A DNA stretch of 16,123 nucleotides from DASVSE01 sp036399715 (lineage in GTDB: Bacteria; Bacteroidota; Rhodothermia; Rhodothermales; Rubricoccaceae): NCBI GenBank assembly GCA_036399715.1, contig DASWMO010000291.1:1-16123 (forward strand), given 5' to 3'. Both the position numbers and the translations under genes were made by a program. Positions 1 through 6,833 of the stretch are shown here, piece after piece; position 1 is the first letter of the stretch; every line of letters starts with the position of its first letter. The notes below the pieces were generated by a model that saw only the letters and a program-made list of their open reading frames with translations, did not search any database and was not told the DNA's origin.

Positions 1-42
1 CGCCATGCCATCCGGCCAGTGGCCGGTCATTTACCCGCGCCC

Positions 43-1335
43 ATGACCGTCACCGTATCGCCGGCCATCGCCCTCGCCGGAACTGTCGTGCTCCCGGCCG
101 ACAAGTCGGTCGCCCACCGGGCGGCGATCCTCGCCGCGCTCGCCCCGGGCCGCTCGGAGATCGTCGGCTTCTCGGACGCCGCGGACCCGCAGTCCACGCT
201 CGCGTGCCTGCGCGCGCTCGGCATCGAGACGGAGACTGGGGAGGACGGCCGGCTCATCGTCCACGGCGGGACGCTGCGCGCGCCCGACGGGCCGCTCGAC
301 TGCGGCAACTCGGGCACGACGATGCGCCTGCTCATGGGCGTCCTCGCCGGGCAGCCGTTCGAGTCCGTCCTTACGGGCGACGCGTCGCTCTCGGGCCGCC
401 CGATGGCGCGCGTCGCGGACCCTCTGCGCGCGATGGGCGCGGACATCGAAATGACGGACGGCCACGCGCCCGTCACGATCCGCCCGGCACGCTTGCGCGG
501 CGCGACGTACAGCCTGCCCGTCGCCTCGGCGCAGGTCAAGAGCGCCGTCCTGCTCGCCGGCATGTTCGCCGAGGGCCGCACGACGGTCGTCGAGCCCGTC
601 CCGACGCGCGACCATACGGAGCGGATGCTCGGCCTCGGGTCGGTCGTGATAGGCGGCGCGCGCCACGTGTCCATCGAGGGCGGCGCGCGACCGGCCGCGG
701 GCCTCCGCGTCGTCCCTCGCGACGTCTCGGCGGCGGCCTTCTTCCTCGTCGCCGGCAGCACCGCCGAGGCGGCCGTGATCCAGATGAATGCCGTCGGCGT
801 CAACCCGACGCGCTCGGCGGTGATTGACGTGCTGCGGGCGATGGGGGCCGACATCCGGCTCGCCAACGAGCGCGACCGCGGTGGCGAGCCCATCGCGGAC
901 GTCCGTGTGAACGCGCCGCCGGCGGGCCTCTCGGGCGTCGAAATCTCGGGCGCCATCGTGCCCAACCTCATAGACGAGATCCCGGTCCTGGCCGTCGCAG
1001 CGGCCTTCGCCGAGGGCCGGACCGTCATCTGCGACGCAGCCGAACTGCGGGTCAAGGAGACCGACCGGATCGCGGCCACGGCGGCGTTTCTGCGCGAGAT
1101 GGGCGCGTCCGTCGAGGAGCGGCCTGACGGCCTCGTCATCGACGGCGGGCGCCCGCTCGTCGGCGCGACGGTCGACGCCCGGGGCGACCACCGCATCGCG
1201 ATGGCGGCGGCCATTGCCGCTCTCGGGGCGACGGGCCCGACGACGATCCTCGGAGCCGAAGCCGCCGCCGTCTCGTTCCCCGGCTTCTGGGACGCCCTCG
1301 ACGGCGTCGCCGCCGGCTCGGTCGAGCGCCGCTAG
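43..1335 (+). CDS. aroA: 3-phosphoshikimate 1-carboxyvinyltransferase (EPSP synthase)
   Basis: Catalyses transfer of enolpyruvate from PEP to shikimate-3-phosphate, the sixth step of the cytoplasmic shikimate pathway to chorismate. The 430-aa product has normal family length and the expected motifs in order: LPADKSVAHR (Lys21, Ser22, Arg26), GNSGTTMRLL (88-97), GDASLSGRPM (112-121), SAQVKSAVLLAG (162-173), RDHTERML (189-196), NPTR (254-257), Asp311 in NLIDEIPVLAVAAAF, RVKETDRI (336-343) and DHRIAM (382-387). The motifs RDHTE, SAQVK and NPTR are those of class II (Bacillus/CP4-like) enzymes. The residue equivalent to the glyphosate-site Gly96 of E. coli is still Gly (91), unlike CP4, which has Ala. 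ATG 43 is preferred because the protein then starts just before the first beta strand; a GTG at 19 would add 8 residues. The gene is convergent with the methyltransferase, with a 2-bp gap. Function is secure; the exact start is not. Confidence 0.96.
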   Translation: MTVTVSPAIALAGTVVLPADKSVAHRAAILAALAPGRSEIVGFSDAADPQSTLACLRALGIETETGEDGRLIVHGGTLRAPDGPLDCGNSGTTMRLLMGVLAGQPFESVLTGDASLSGRPMARVADPLRAMGADIEMTDGHAPVTIRPARLRGATYSLPVASAQVKSAVLLAGMFAEGRTTVVEPVPTRDHTERMLGLGSVVIGGARHVSIEGGARPAAGLRVVPRDVSAAAFFLVAGSTAEAAVIQMNAVGVNPTRSAVIDVLRAMGADIRLANERDRGGEPIADVRVNAPPAGLSGVEISGAIVPNLIDEIPVLAVAAAFAEGRTVICDAAELRVKETDRIAATAAFLREMGASVEERPDGLVIDGGRPLVGATVDARGDHRIAMAAAIAALGATGPTTILGAEAAAVSFPGFWDALDGVAAGSVERR

Positions 1336-1337
1336 GC

Positions 1338-2087
1338 TCAGCGTCGGGCCAGCACCCAGTGGACGCGCTCGGTCGATGGGCCCGCGCGGCGGAGGGAGAA
1401 CTCGGCGTAGGCCGCGCGCTCCGCGAGCGGGCTCGCGGCGATGAGCGCGCGCATCTCGTCGAGCGAGTACGCACGCTGAACGTGCGTCTCGGTCTGCGTC
1501 GGCGCGCCGGGGGCGGTGAGGCGGAACGTGGTCGTGTGGAGGCCCGTCGCGGCGTCGAACCGGCTCGTGCGGGCGTAGGCGAAGGCCTCGGTCTCGCCGG
1601 CGTCGTCGAACTCTGCGGCGTGGTTGAGGGAGTTGGCCGGCGTGGACTGATCCACGATGGCGATGCCGCCCGGGGCGAGGGCATTCGCGATGTGGCCGAG
1701 TAGAACCGAGACGTCGGCCGGGTCCAGCAGGTAGTTCAGGCCGTCGTAGAGCAGCAGGACAACGTCGGCGGGCGGGCCGGGGACAGGCTCGCGGAAGTCC
1801 AGCACGCCGAACGTCACGGGCGAGGCGACGGTCGACTGGCGGGCCGCGGCGATCATGGCCTCGGAGCCGTCGAAGGCGCGGATCCGATAGCCTGCCGGCT
1901 CGGGCCCGAGCGGCTGGAGCCCTTCGGCGAGGGCACCCGTCCCGCATCCGAGTTCGATCACGCTCGCCGCGCCCGGCCGGTGCGCCTCGACGATGCGCTG
2001 GACGTGCTCGGCCCACATCGCGTAGTCGACGTGTTCCATCACGGCGTCATAGCCGGCGGCGAGGAGCGAGTACGGCGGGGCGGTCAT
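1338..2087 (-). CDS. class I SAM-dependent methyltransferase
   Basis: The 249-aa protein has a Rossmann-type SAM-binding core. Motif I, VIELGCGTGAL, lies at residues 43-53, followed by the acidic loop AFDGSEAMI with Asp73 for the ribose hydroxyls, GVLDF near 94-98, and LLLYDGLNYL (111-120), which corresponds to motif IV of small-molecule methyltransferases. The C-terminal third (about 150-249) is a beta-rich lid typical of the Methyltransf_25-like group with a YDxLNYL motif. The substrate cannot be told from sequence. It is the last gene of a - strand run (L,D-transpeptidase, pdxA, this gene), lying 91 bp after pdxA, and its stop is 2 bp from the aroA stop. The start at 2087 directly abuts a G-rich stretch on the + strand (2089-2113). 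There is no signal peptide, so it should be cytoplasmic. Confidence 0.88.
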   Translation of the reverse strand: MTAPPYSLLAAGYDAVMEHVDYAMWAEHVQRIVEAHRPGAASVIELGCGTGALAEGLQPLGPEPAGYRIRAFDGSEAMIAAARQSTVASPVTFGVLDFREPVPGPPADVVLLLYDGLNYLLDPADVSVLLGHIANALAPGGIAIVDQSTPANSLNHAAEFDDAGETEAFAYARTSRFDAATGLHTTTFRLTAPGAPTQTETHVQRAYSLDEMRALIAASPLAERAAYAEFSLRRAGPSTERVHWVLARR

Positions 2088-2088
2088 C

Positions 2089-2113
2089 GGGGAAGGGGGT
2101 ATCGGGGATCGGG
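2089..2113 (+). other. putative G-quadruplex motif beside the methyltransferase start
   Basis: Four runs of at least three Gs separated by 2, 4 and 3 bases (GGGG-AA-GGGGG-TATC-GGGG-ATC-GGG) fit the canonical G4 pattern. The motif begins one base upstream of the start codon of the - strand methyltransferase, so it lies on the template strand of that gene and its leader would be C-rich. In a genome this GC-rich such a motif can arise by chance, and no function is shown. Confidence 0.4.
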
Positions 2114-2178
2114 ATGAGAGGCCGCCGTCGGGGGAGCGCTATGTCGAATCTCGCCCCGCCCGACCATGCCGCGACGCG

Positions 2179-3183
2179 CTACCCTGCCGCACGGCGAGCG
2201 GCCATCTCGGCGGCCATGCGGATCGCCGCGATCATCGACGACGGGTCTGCGACGCCCTGCCCGGCGACGTCGAACGCCGTCCCGTGGTCCGGGCTCGTCC
2301 GCACGATGGGCAGCCCGAGCGTCACGTTGACGCCCGCGCCCTGCGCGAGCGCCTTGAACGGGGCGAGGCCCTGGTCGTGGTACATCGCCACGACGGCGTC
2401 CGACCGCGTCCACGCTTGGCGGCCGAAGAAGGCGTCGGCGGGGAACGGGCCGGCGGCGTCGATGCCGGCGGCGCGGAGGCGGGCGAGGGCGGGCGCGAGG
2501 ACGGTCTGTTCTTCTGTGCCGAGGACGCCTCCGTCGCCGGCGTGCGGGTTGAGGCCGAGGACGGCGAGGCGCGGCCGGGCGATGCCGAGCGCGTCGCGGA
2601 GGGCGGCGGCGAGCGTCGTGCAGACGTCGTGGACACGGTCGGCCGTCACGAGGCCGGCGACGTCTGAGACGGGGACGTGGACCGTCACGAGGGCGACGCG
2701 AAGCGGACCGGCGGGCAGATCCGCCGCGAGGACCATCACGACCGTCCCGGCGCCGGTGAGGGCCTGCAGCATCTCCGTGTGGCCCGGAAACGGCGACCCC
2801 GCGGCGTGGATGGCTTCCTTGGAGATCGGGGCCGTGACGAGTCCCGACGCCTGCCCGGCGAGGCAGAGGCGGACGGCGTGCTCGATGGCCGCGACGGCCT
2901 GCCGTCCGCCCTCTGCGCTCGTCTCTCCCCACGCGAACGCCGCCGGCGTGACCGGCGCGGGGTCGAGGACGGCGAGCGTGCCGTTCGGGACGGCGTCGCC
3001 GGGCGCGGCCACCCGGGCGACGGGCCCGAGCCCGAGCGCCTCGGCCTGCGCCTCCAGGACGGTGGCCGACCCGACGGCGACGACGCGCACGTCGGCGGCG
3101 ACGAGGCGGGCGGCCTTGAGGACGACCTCGGGGCCGATGCCGTTCGGGTCGCCGAGGGTGAGCAGGAGCGGGGGGCGGTGCAT
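2179..3183 (-). CDS. pdxA: 4-hydroxythreonine-4-phosphate dehydrogenase
   Basis: NAD-dependent oxidation of 4-phosphooxy-threonine followed by decarboxylation, in the DXP-dependent branch of pyridoxal phosphate synthesis; cytoplasmic dimer. The 334-aa length matches the family (about 330). Visible motifs are GDPNGIGPEV (11-20), TAPISKEAI (117-125), PGHTEMLQ with substrate-contacting His135/Thr136 (133-140), the three metal-ligand histidines His169 (VTVHVP), His214 (NPHAGDGG) and His269 (MYHDQGLAPFK, with Lys277), and LPIVRTSPDHGTAFD (291-305, Arg295). I chose ATG 3183 because MHRPPLLLTLGDPNG begins exactly where homologues begin; an upstream in-frame start at 3237 would add 18 residues of unlikely sequence. 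It is the middle gene of a - strand run, 67 bp after the L,D-transpeptidase. No pdxJ is present in the window. Confidence 0.96.
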   Translation of the reverse strand: MHRPPLLLTLGDPNGIGPEVVLKAARLVAADVRVVAVGSATVLEAQAEALGLGPVARVAAPGDAVPNGTLAVLDPAPVTPAAFAWGETSAEGGRQAVAAIEHAVRLCLAGQASGLVTAPISKEAIHAAGSPFPGHTEMLQALTGAGTVVMVLAADLPAGPLRVALVTVHVPVSDVAGLVTADRVHDVCTTLAAALRDALGIARPRLAVLGLNPHAGDGGVLGTEEQTVLAPALARLRAAGIDAAGPFPADAFFGRQAWTRSDAVVAMYHDQGLAPFKALAQGAGVNVTLGLPIVRTSPDHGTAFDVAGQGVADPSSMIAAIRMAAEMAARRAAG

Positions 3184-3250
3184 TCCGGGTCTGAGAAGGT
3201 GGCCGTCTGCGGGCCGGCGTGTTTGGCAAGACGGCACCCCGCCCGCGTGG

Positions 3251-4132
3251 CTAGTCGCCGCGGGCGACGGCGGCCGGGTTTGCCGGCAGGAAGACGCGCT
3301 CGCGCTCGGGCCCGGCGGGGCCGTCGCGGAAGCGGACCGGCGCGCCCGGCGGCTCGGTCCCCTGCACGATCACCGTCGTGCCCGGGACGGCCCGGCCGCC
3401 GACGGTCCTCGCCGGATCCGACCACGCCCAGAGCCACTCGGCGTCGGCGGTGACGAGGCGGATGCAGCCGTGGCCCTGCGGCGGGCCCGTCAGGACGGCG
3501 TCGTACTGGTGGAGGTGGATGCCGCGGGCGGCGTCGATGTTCATCACGTAGCGCATGAGCCACGTCTCGCCGGGCGGGGCCTCGGACGACTCGCGCTCCA
3601 TCGCGCGCCAGTTCATCGTGAAGCGGCCGACGGGCGTCGGCGTCTCGGCCTTGCCGGTCGAGGCGGGGCCCCAGCGGGCGAGGCGACCGCGGTCGTAGGC
3701 CGCCCACGTCTGCGTCGTCTTGTCGACCACGACGACTTTTCCGAGGGCGGCCGCGCCGGGCCAGACGGCCGGGTAGGGCGCGAAGGCGAGCGCCCCGAGG
3801 TCGAAGTCGCGGGGGCGTGCGGGGACGACGATACTGTCGCCGATGCGGAGGTCCTCGGCGCGCCCGCCGCCGAGCAGCTCGGTGAGGCGGAGGCGCTCGC
3901 GGCCGAGTTCGATGTCGCCCTCGCCGGCCCACTCGTAGAGCGCGTGACGGGCGACGACCGAGTTGCCCGACGGGTCCGCGAGGACGATGCGCGTGTAGCG
4001 GACGGGCGCGTCGGCGCCGCCGGGGCGGTTGAGGATGGACCCGACGACGGTCTGGTCGTAGGCGGCCTGGGCGCGGGCGGCGGGGGCTGCGGCGAGGGCG
4101 GCGAGCAGCAGGGCGTGGCGGAGGGTCGGCAT
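3251..4132 (-). CDS. secreted L,D-transpeptidase (YkuD domain), variant active-site motif
   Basis: Probable periplasmic L,D-transpeptidase, a family that forms 3-3 peptidoglycan cross-links or attaches proteins to the wall through a catalytic cysteine. The 293-aa protein starts with a signal peptide (MPTLRHALLLAALAAAPAAR, cleavage probably after ARA at 19-21). Residues about 90-106 (LRIGDSIVVPA) resemble the end of a LysM or binding segment. The YkuD domain runs about 131-258: VVVVDKTTQTWAAYDRGRL, PTPVGRFTMNW, the conserved histidine in GIHLHQYDA (204-212), and GHGCIRL with Cys223. The usual motif is (S/T)HGC; here Ser is replaced by Gly220. ATG 4132 is preferred over an upstream in-frame start at 4267 because only 4132 puts the signal peptide at the N-terminus. 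It is first in the - strand run and divergent from the lipoprotein gene across a 149-bp spacer. Confidence 0.87.
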   Translation of the reverse strand: MPTLRHALLLAALAAAPAARAQAAYDQTVVGSILNRPGGADAPVRYTRIVLADPSGNSVVARHALYEWAGEGDIELGRERLRLTELLGGGRAEDLRIGDSIVVPARPRDFDLGALAFAPYPAVWPGAAALGKVVVVDKTTQTWAAYDRGRLARWGPASTGKAETPTPVGRFTMNWRAMERESSEAPPGETWLMRYVMNIDAARGIHLHQYDAVLTGPPQGHGCIRLVTADAEWLWAWSDPARTVGGRAVPGTTVIVQGTEPPGAPVRFRDGPAGPERERVFLPANPAAVARGD

Positions 4133-4281
4133 CGGGCAGTCGGGGGGAGACGGCGGGAACGGTCCGACCGGCCCGACCGCATACCCGTTCCACCCGGTCT
4201 CGGCGAAGGCGAGGTGGTACGGGAGGACTACGCGCCCGCCGGAAACGCGCGGTATGCTCGGCCGCACCCTCCGCCTGCGCC

Positions 4282-5220
4282 ATGCTCCGCTCTCTCGCAG
4301 CCCTCGGGTTGCTCGCCCTCGCCGGCTGCTCGTCCCCGTACCGGACGCTCCTCCTCGACGCCTCGGCCGGGGCGGCCCCGGGGCGCCCGGCCGGCGTCAC
4401 CGGGGCGGGCCTGGCGACCTGCGCCGGCCTCCGCTTCGACGCGGCGCGCGTGCTGCTGGAGTGCGACGACGACCAGCAGGTGTTCCTGATCCGCTACGCG
4501 GCCGAGCCGGACGCGGCGGTGTGCCGGCGGCTCGTCGGCGCGAACCTGCCGGGCGTGGCGCTGGCGGCGGGGCCCGCACTCGTGCTGCCGGCCGGCTCCG
4601 AGGTGTTCGCGGCGACGGCCGAGAGCCCGGCGGGGCTGCCGCCGCGGCCCGCCGTGGCCGTGTGCGCGCCGGCCGCGGGCGGCGGCGCGCTCGTCGCCCT
4701 CGCGCTGGGCGGCGACGCCGGCCGCGTGCTGCCGGCGCTCGCGTGGGACGGCCTGCCGGCGGGCCTCGACGGCAATTCGGCGCCCGACAGCGTCGACGTG
4801 TTCGGGCGGGGGCTCGCCGTGCACCCGTCGTGCCGGCTGCTGGAGCCGCGCAACCTTCAGTGCGCGAGCGACGGGCAGATGAGCTGGTCGCGCTTCTCGT
4901 CGGCCGCGGCGGCGACGGCGGCGGCCGAGGCGCACGCCGCGCGCATGCTCGCCAACGCGTCCGAGGTGCTCGCGGACGAGCGCGTCGGGTGCCGCTTCGA
5001 GGGCGTCGAGACGGTCTGCCGGCGGGTCGTCGCGCGCGTCTCGTTCGGGGCGCTGGGGAACGTGCTGACGACCGGCCAGAGCAACCGCCTCGTGGGGATC
5101 GTCGCTGCGGCGGACGTGCGGGGGCAGCACGCGCAGGCCGAGTGCAGCTTTTTCGACGACCAGGCGGCGCCGGGCACGCTCGCGACGCTCTGCCGTCAGG
5201 CATTCGAGATCGACGTGTAA
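4282..5220 (+). CDS. cysteine-rich lipoprotein of unknown function
   Basis: I do not recognise the family. The 312-aa product has a type II (lipoprotein) signal, LLALAGCSS, with the lipidated Cys at residue 16, so it should be membrane-anchored in the periplasm or at the outer membrane. Besides that Cys there are exactly ten cysteines (47, 61, 81, 128, 184, 194, 237, 246, 288, 304). They fall into sequential pairs, which suggests up to five disulfides in an oxidising compartment. The middle is rich in Ala/Gly, and residues 202-232 form an alanine-rich probable helix. The start is fixed by the signal sequence. It diverges from the L,D-transpeptidase gene; a TATGCTCG sequence at 4253-4260 could be a -7 element, without a convincing -33. 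The T9SS cargo gene follows 62 bp downstream and may have its own promoter. Confidence 0.8.
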   Translation: MLRSLAALGLLALAGCSSPYRTLLLDASAGAAPGRPAGVTGAGLATCAGLRFDAARVLLECDDDQQVFLIRYAAEPDAAVCRRLVGANLPGVALAAGPALVLPAGSEVFAATAESPAGLPPRPAVAVCAPAAGGGALVALALGGDAGRVLPALAWDGLPAGLDGNSAPDSVDVFGRGLAVHPSCRLLEPRNLQCASDGQMSWSRFSSAAAATAAAEAHAARMLANASEVLADERVGCRFEGVETVCRRVVARVSFGALGNVLTTGQSNRLVGIVAAADVRGQHAQAECSFFDDQAAPGTLATLCRQAFEIDV

Positions 5221-5227
5221 TGCCCGA

Positions 5228-5258
5228 TTGGCTGGGGAGATGCGATGCTTTATGTTGG
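5228..5258 (+). promoter_or_regulatory. candidate Bacteroidota-type promoter (-33/-7)
   Basis: TTG at 5228-5230 and TATGTTGG at 5251-5258 are separated by 20 bases. This matches the known Bacteroidota sigma-A arrangement (TTTG at -33, TAnnTTTG at -7, about 19-21 bp apart) apart from single mismatches. It ends 24 bp before the start codon of the T9SS cargo gene at 5283. The match is by eye only. Confidence 0.42.
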
Positions 5259-5282
5259 CTGTCGCACCCGCACCCCCGTCCG

Positions 5283-6170
5283 ATGAAACGGCTTCTCGCG
5301 CTCGCGCTCGCACTCGGCGTCGCCCTCCCCGCTTCAGCCCAGGTCGACCCGGCGCGAGCATTCCCGCTCTCCGTCGGCAACCGGTGGGAGTTCGGTGGCG
5401 GCGCGCTCCGGTGGGACGTCGTTGGGGAGCAGACTGTCGGAAGCGAGCGGATCGCGCTGCTGCAGTTCGACGGCGGCCCGACGTGCGGGGTCCGGACGTC
5501 CGCCGACCCATTGGGCAGATCCGCCTTGTACCGACTCGTAGACGTGGCCGACCCGGAAGCGGTCTGCCCCTTCACGACCGTAGCCGTGCGCTACCCCTGG
5601 TTCAACGAAAGCCCGGACGGACGTGAGGGTGCCTTCGGGGTGGGCAACACCCCACGGATGGCTCAGGTCACCATCGGCGACACGACGCTGGTCGGGCCCC
5701 TCTGGGGGTCCGTCGTGCCCTCCGGCATCGGAGTCCGTCAGGTCGACGCGTACGATGTCTTCGACGGGATCGGGGTCGTCCGGTTCGACCGGTGGTCGAC
5801 GTACGGCGGCGGCACCCAGATGATCTACTTGTTCAGGTACGAGCTTTCGTACGCCCGAATCGACGGGGTCGAGTACGGGGTGCGGGCTGTCGCCGGCGAG
5901 GAGAGCGCCCAGGGTGCCGGGGCGCTGGCGCTGGCGGCCGGCCCGAACCCGGCGCGGACGGCGACGACGCTGCGGTACGCGCTGCCGGCGGGCGTGCGGG
6001 GGCAGATCGCCGTCGTGGACGCGCTCGGGCGGGAGGTGCGGCGCCTCGACGCCGAGGCGGGGACGACCGAGGTGGGGCTGGACGTGCGCGGGCTCGCCCC
6101 GGGCGTGTACGTCGTCCGGCTCGCGGCGGGGCGGGCATCGACGGCGGTCCGCCTCGTGGTGACGCGGTAG
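5283..6170 (+). CDS. secreted T9SS cargo protein, single copy of an unnamed cargo domain
   Basis: The 295-aa protein has a clean signal peptide (residues 1-20, ending PASAQ), one globular domain (about 27-202) and a T9SS type-A C-terminal sorting domain (about 219-295: GPNPARTATTLRY, VVDALGREVRRL, GLAPGVYVVRL, ending in AVRLVVTR). It should cross the outer membrane by the type IX system and be released or anchored on the surface. The cargo domain contains FPLSVGNRWEF, CGVR, VTIGDTTLVGP, GIGVVRFDR and YARIDGVEYG, plus two cysteines (68, 95). The same domain is found in two copies in the protein at 12427-13824, so the genes are paralogues. No enzymatic motif is visible. ATG 5283 is chosen because it sits directly at the signal peptide; the frame is open further upstream. 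Its stop is 6 bp from the stop of the convergent helical protein gene. Confidence 0.85.
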   Translation: MKRLLALALALGVALPASAQVDPARAFPLSVGNRWEFGGGALRWDVVGEQTVGSERIALLQFDGGPTCGVRTSADPLGRSALYRLVDVADPEAVCPFTTVAVRYPWFNESPDGREGAFGVGNTPRMAQVTIGDTTLVGPLWGSVVPSGIGVRQVDAYDVFDGIGVVRFDRWSTYGGGTQMIYLFRYELSYARIDGVEYGVRAVAGEESAQGAGALALAAGPNPARTATTLRYALPAGVRGQIAVVDALGREVRRLDAEAGTTEVGLDVRGLAPGVYVVRLAAGRASTAVRLVVTR

Positions 6171-6176
6171 CGGTGA

Positions 6177-6833
6177 CTACATCCCGACGCGCTCGGCGAC
6201 GGCGGGGTGGTCGCGGTAGGCGATGCGGGAGAAGCGGCGGAAGCGGCTCACCCACGTCTGGAAGTCGTCGAAGGCGACGTTGCGGGTCGTGGTCGCGCCT
6301 TTGCGGACGCCGCCGCTGGTGCTGAGGTCGCCGGCGGACGTAGCGAGGGCCTCGATGGCCGTATCGGCGGCGTCGAGCTTTTTGGACGTGAGGCCGGCCT
6401 CGGCGGCGTCGGCAGCGTAGGGGGCCGTCCGGACGGTGGCGAGGGTGCCGCGGCTCTCGGTGAGGAAGGTGTTGCGGTCTCCGGCGGGCTCGTCGCGGGC
6501 GACGCCGAGTTCTTCGAGGATGCCGGGCTGGCCGTCGTAGAGGGCGCGGAGGGTGTTGCGGACTTCGGCGAGGGCGCGGCGGGCGTCGCGGTCGGCCTTT
6601 TTGGTGGCGCTGGCGAGGGTGGAGCGGGCGCCGGAGGTGCGGTCGCGGTTGGTGAAGGCGTCCTGGGCGGCGGCGTGGAGGGCGAGGCCCTCGTCCATGC
6701 GGGCGTCGTCGTAGCCGCGCTCGGCGAGGAGGGCGGTGGCTTCGGGGTCTTTGCGGGCGCGGGTGATGAGGTCGAGGTGGCGGTCGAGGCGTTCGGCGAT
6801 GCGTCGGTTGTTGGGTCCGGGTTCGTCGGGCAT
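6177..6833 (-). CDS. helical protein of unknown function
   Basis: The 218-aa protein has no signal peptide or membrane segment and looks largely alpha-helical, with many Ala, Arg, Asp and Glu. Notable parts are RIAERLDRHLDLI (11-23), LLAERGYDDARMDEGLALH (35-53), a helix around KKADRDARRALAEVRNTLR (78-96), ILEELGVA (105-112), a linker rich in Ser/Thr/Gly (166-184), and an aromatic C-terminus, FQTWVSRFRRFSRIAYRDHP (191-210). From memory, this general plan (RGY...GL near the N-terminus, W...F..IA...P at the end) recurs in uncharacterised bacterial proteins, but I cannot name a family. ATG 6833 is preferred because it gives a compact protein; an in-frame start at 6881 would add 16 residues. Upstream on the - strand lies the 21-bp repeat array. 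A TTG (6883-6881) and TATTCC (6860-6855) are 20 bp apart but the -7 match is poor. Confidence 0.75.
   Translation of the reverse strand: MPDEPGPNNRRIAERLDRHLDLITRARKDPEATALLAERGYDDARMDEGLALHAAAQDAFTNRDRTSGARSTLASATKKADRDARRALAEVRNTLRALYDGQPGILEELGVARDEPAGDRNTFLTESRGTLATVRTAPYAADAAEAGLTSKKLDAADTAIEALATSAGDLSTSGGVRKGATTTRNVAFDDFQTWVSRFRRFSRIAYRDHPAVAERVGM

Noticed and set aside
1..46. Possible 3' end of an upstream gene ending in TGA at 44-46, overlapping the aroA ATG as ATGA
   Set aside because: The frame is open for only about 14 codons inside the window (SGQWPVIYPRP at the end), too short to support a gene. An ATGA overlap would be typical of translational coupling, so it is worth checking with upstream sequence.
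31..2016. A 661-codon open frame on the - strand across aroA and the methyltransferase
   Set aside because: It is antisense to aroA and in a wrong frame over the methyltransferase, with Arg-rich translation and no motif.
4133..4267. N-terminal extension of the L,D-transpeptidase to 4267
   Set aside because: It would place 45 residues ahead of a clear signal peptide, which must be N-terminal to work.
2114..4489. A 791-codon open frame on the + strand
   Set aside because: It is antisense to pdxA and the L,D-transpeptidase, both confidently identified by catalytic motifs.
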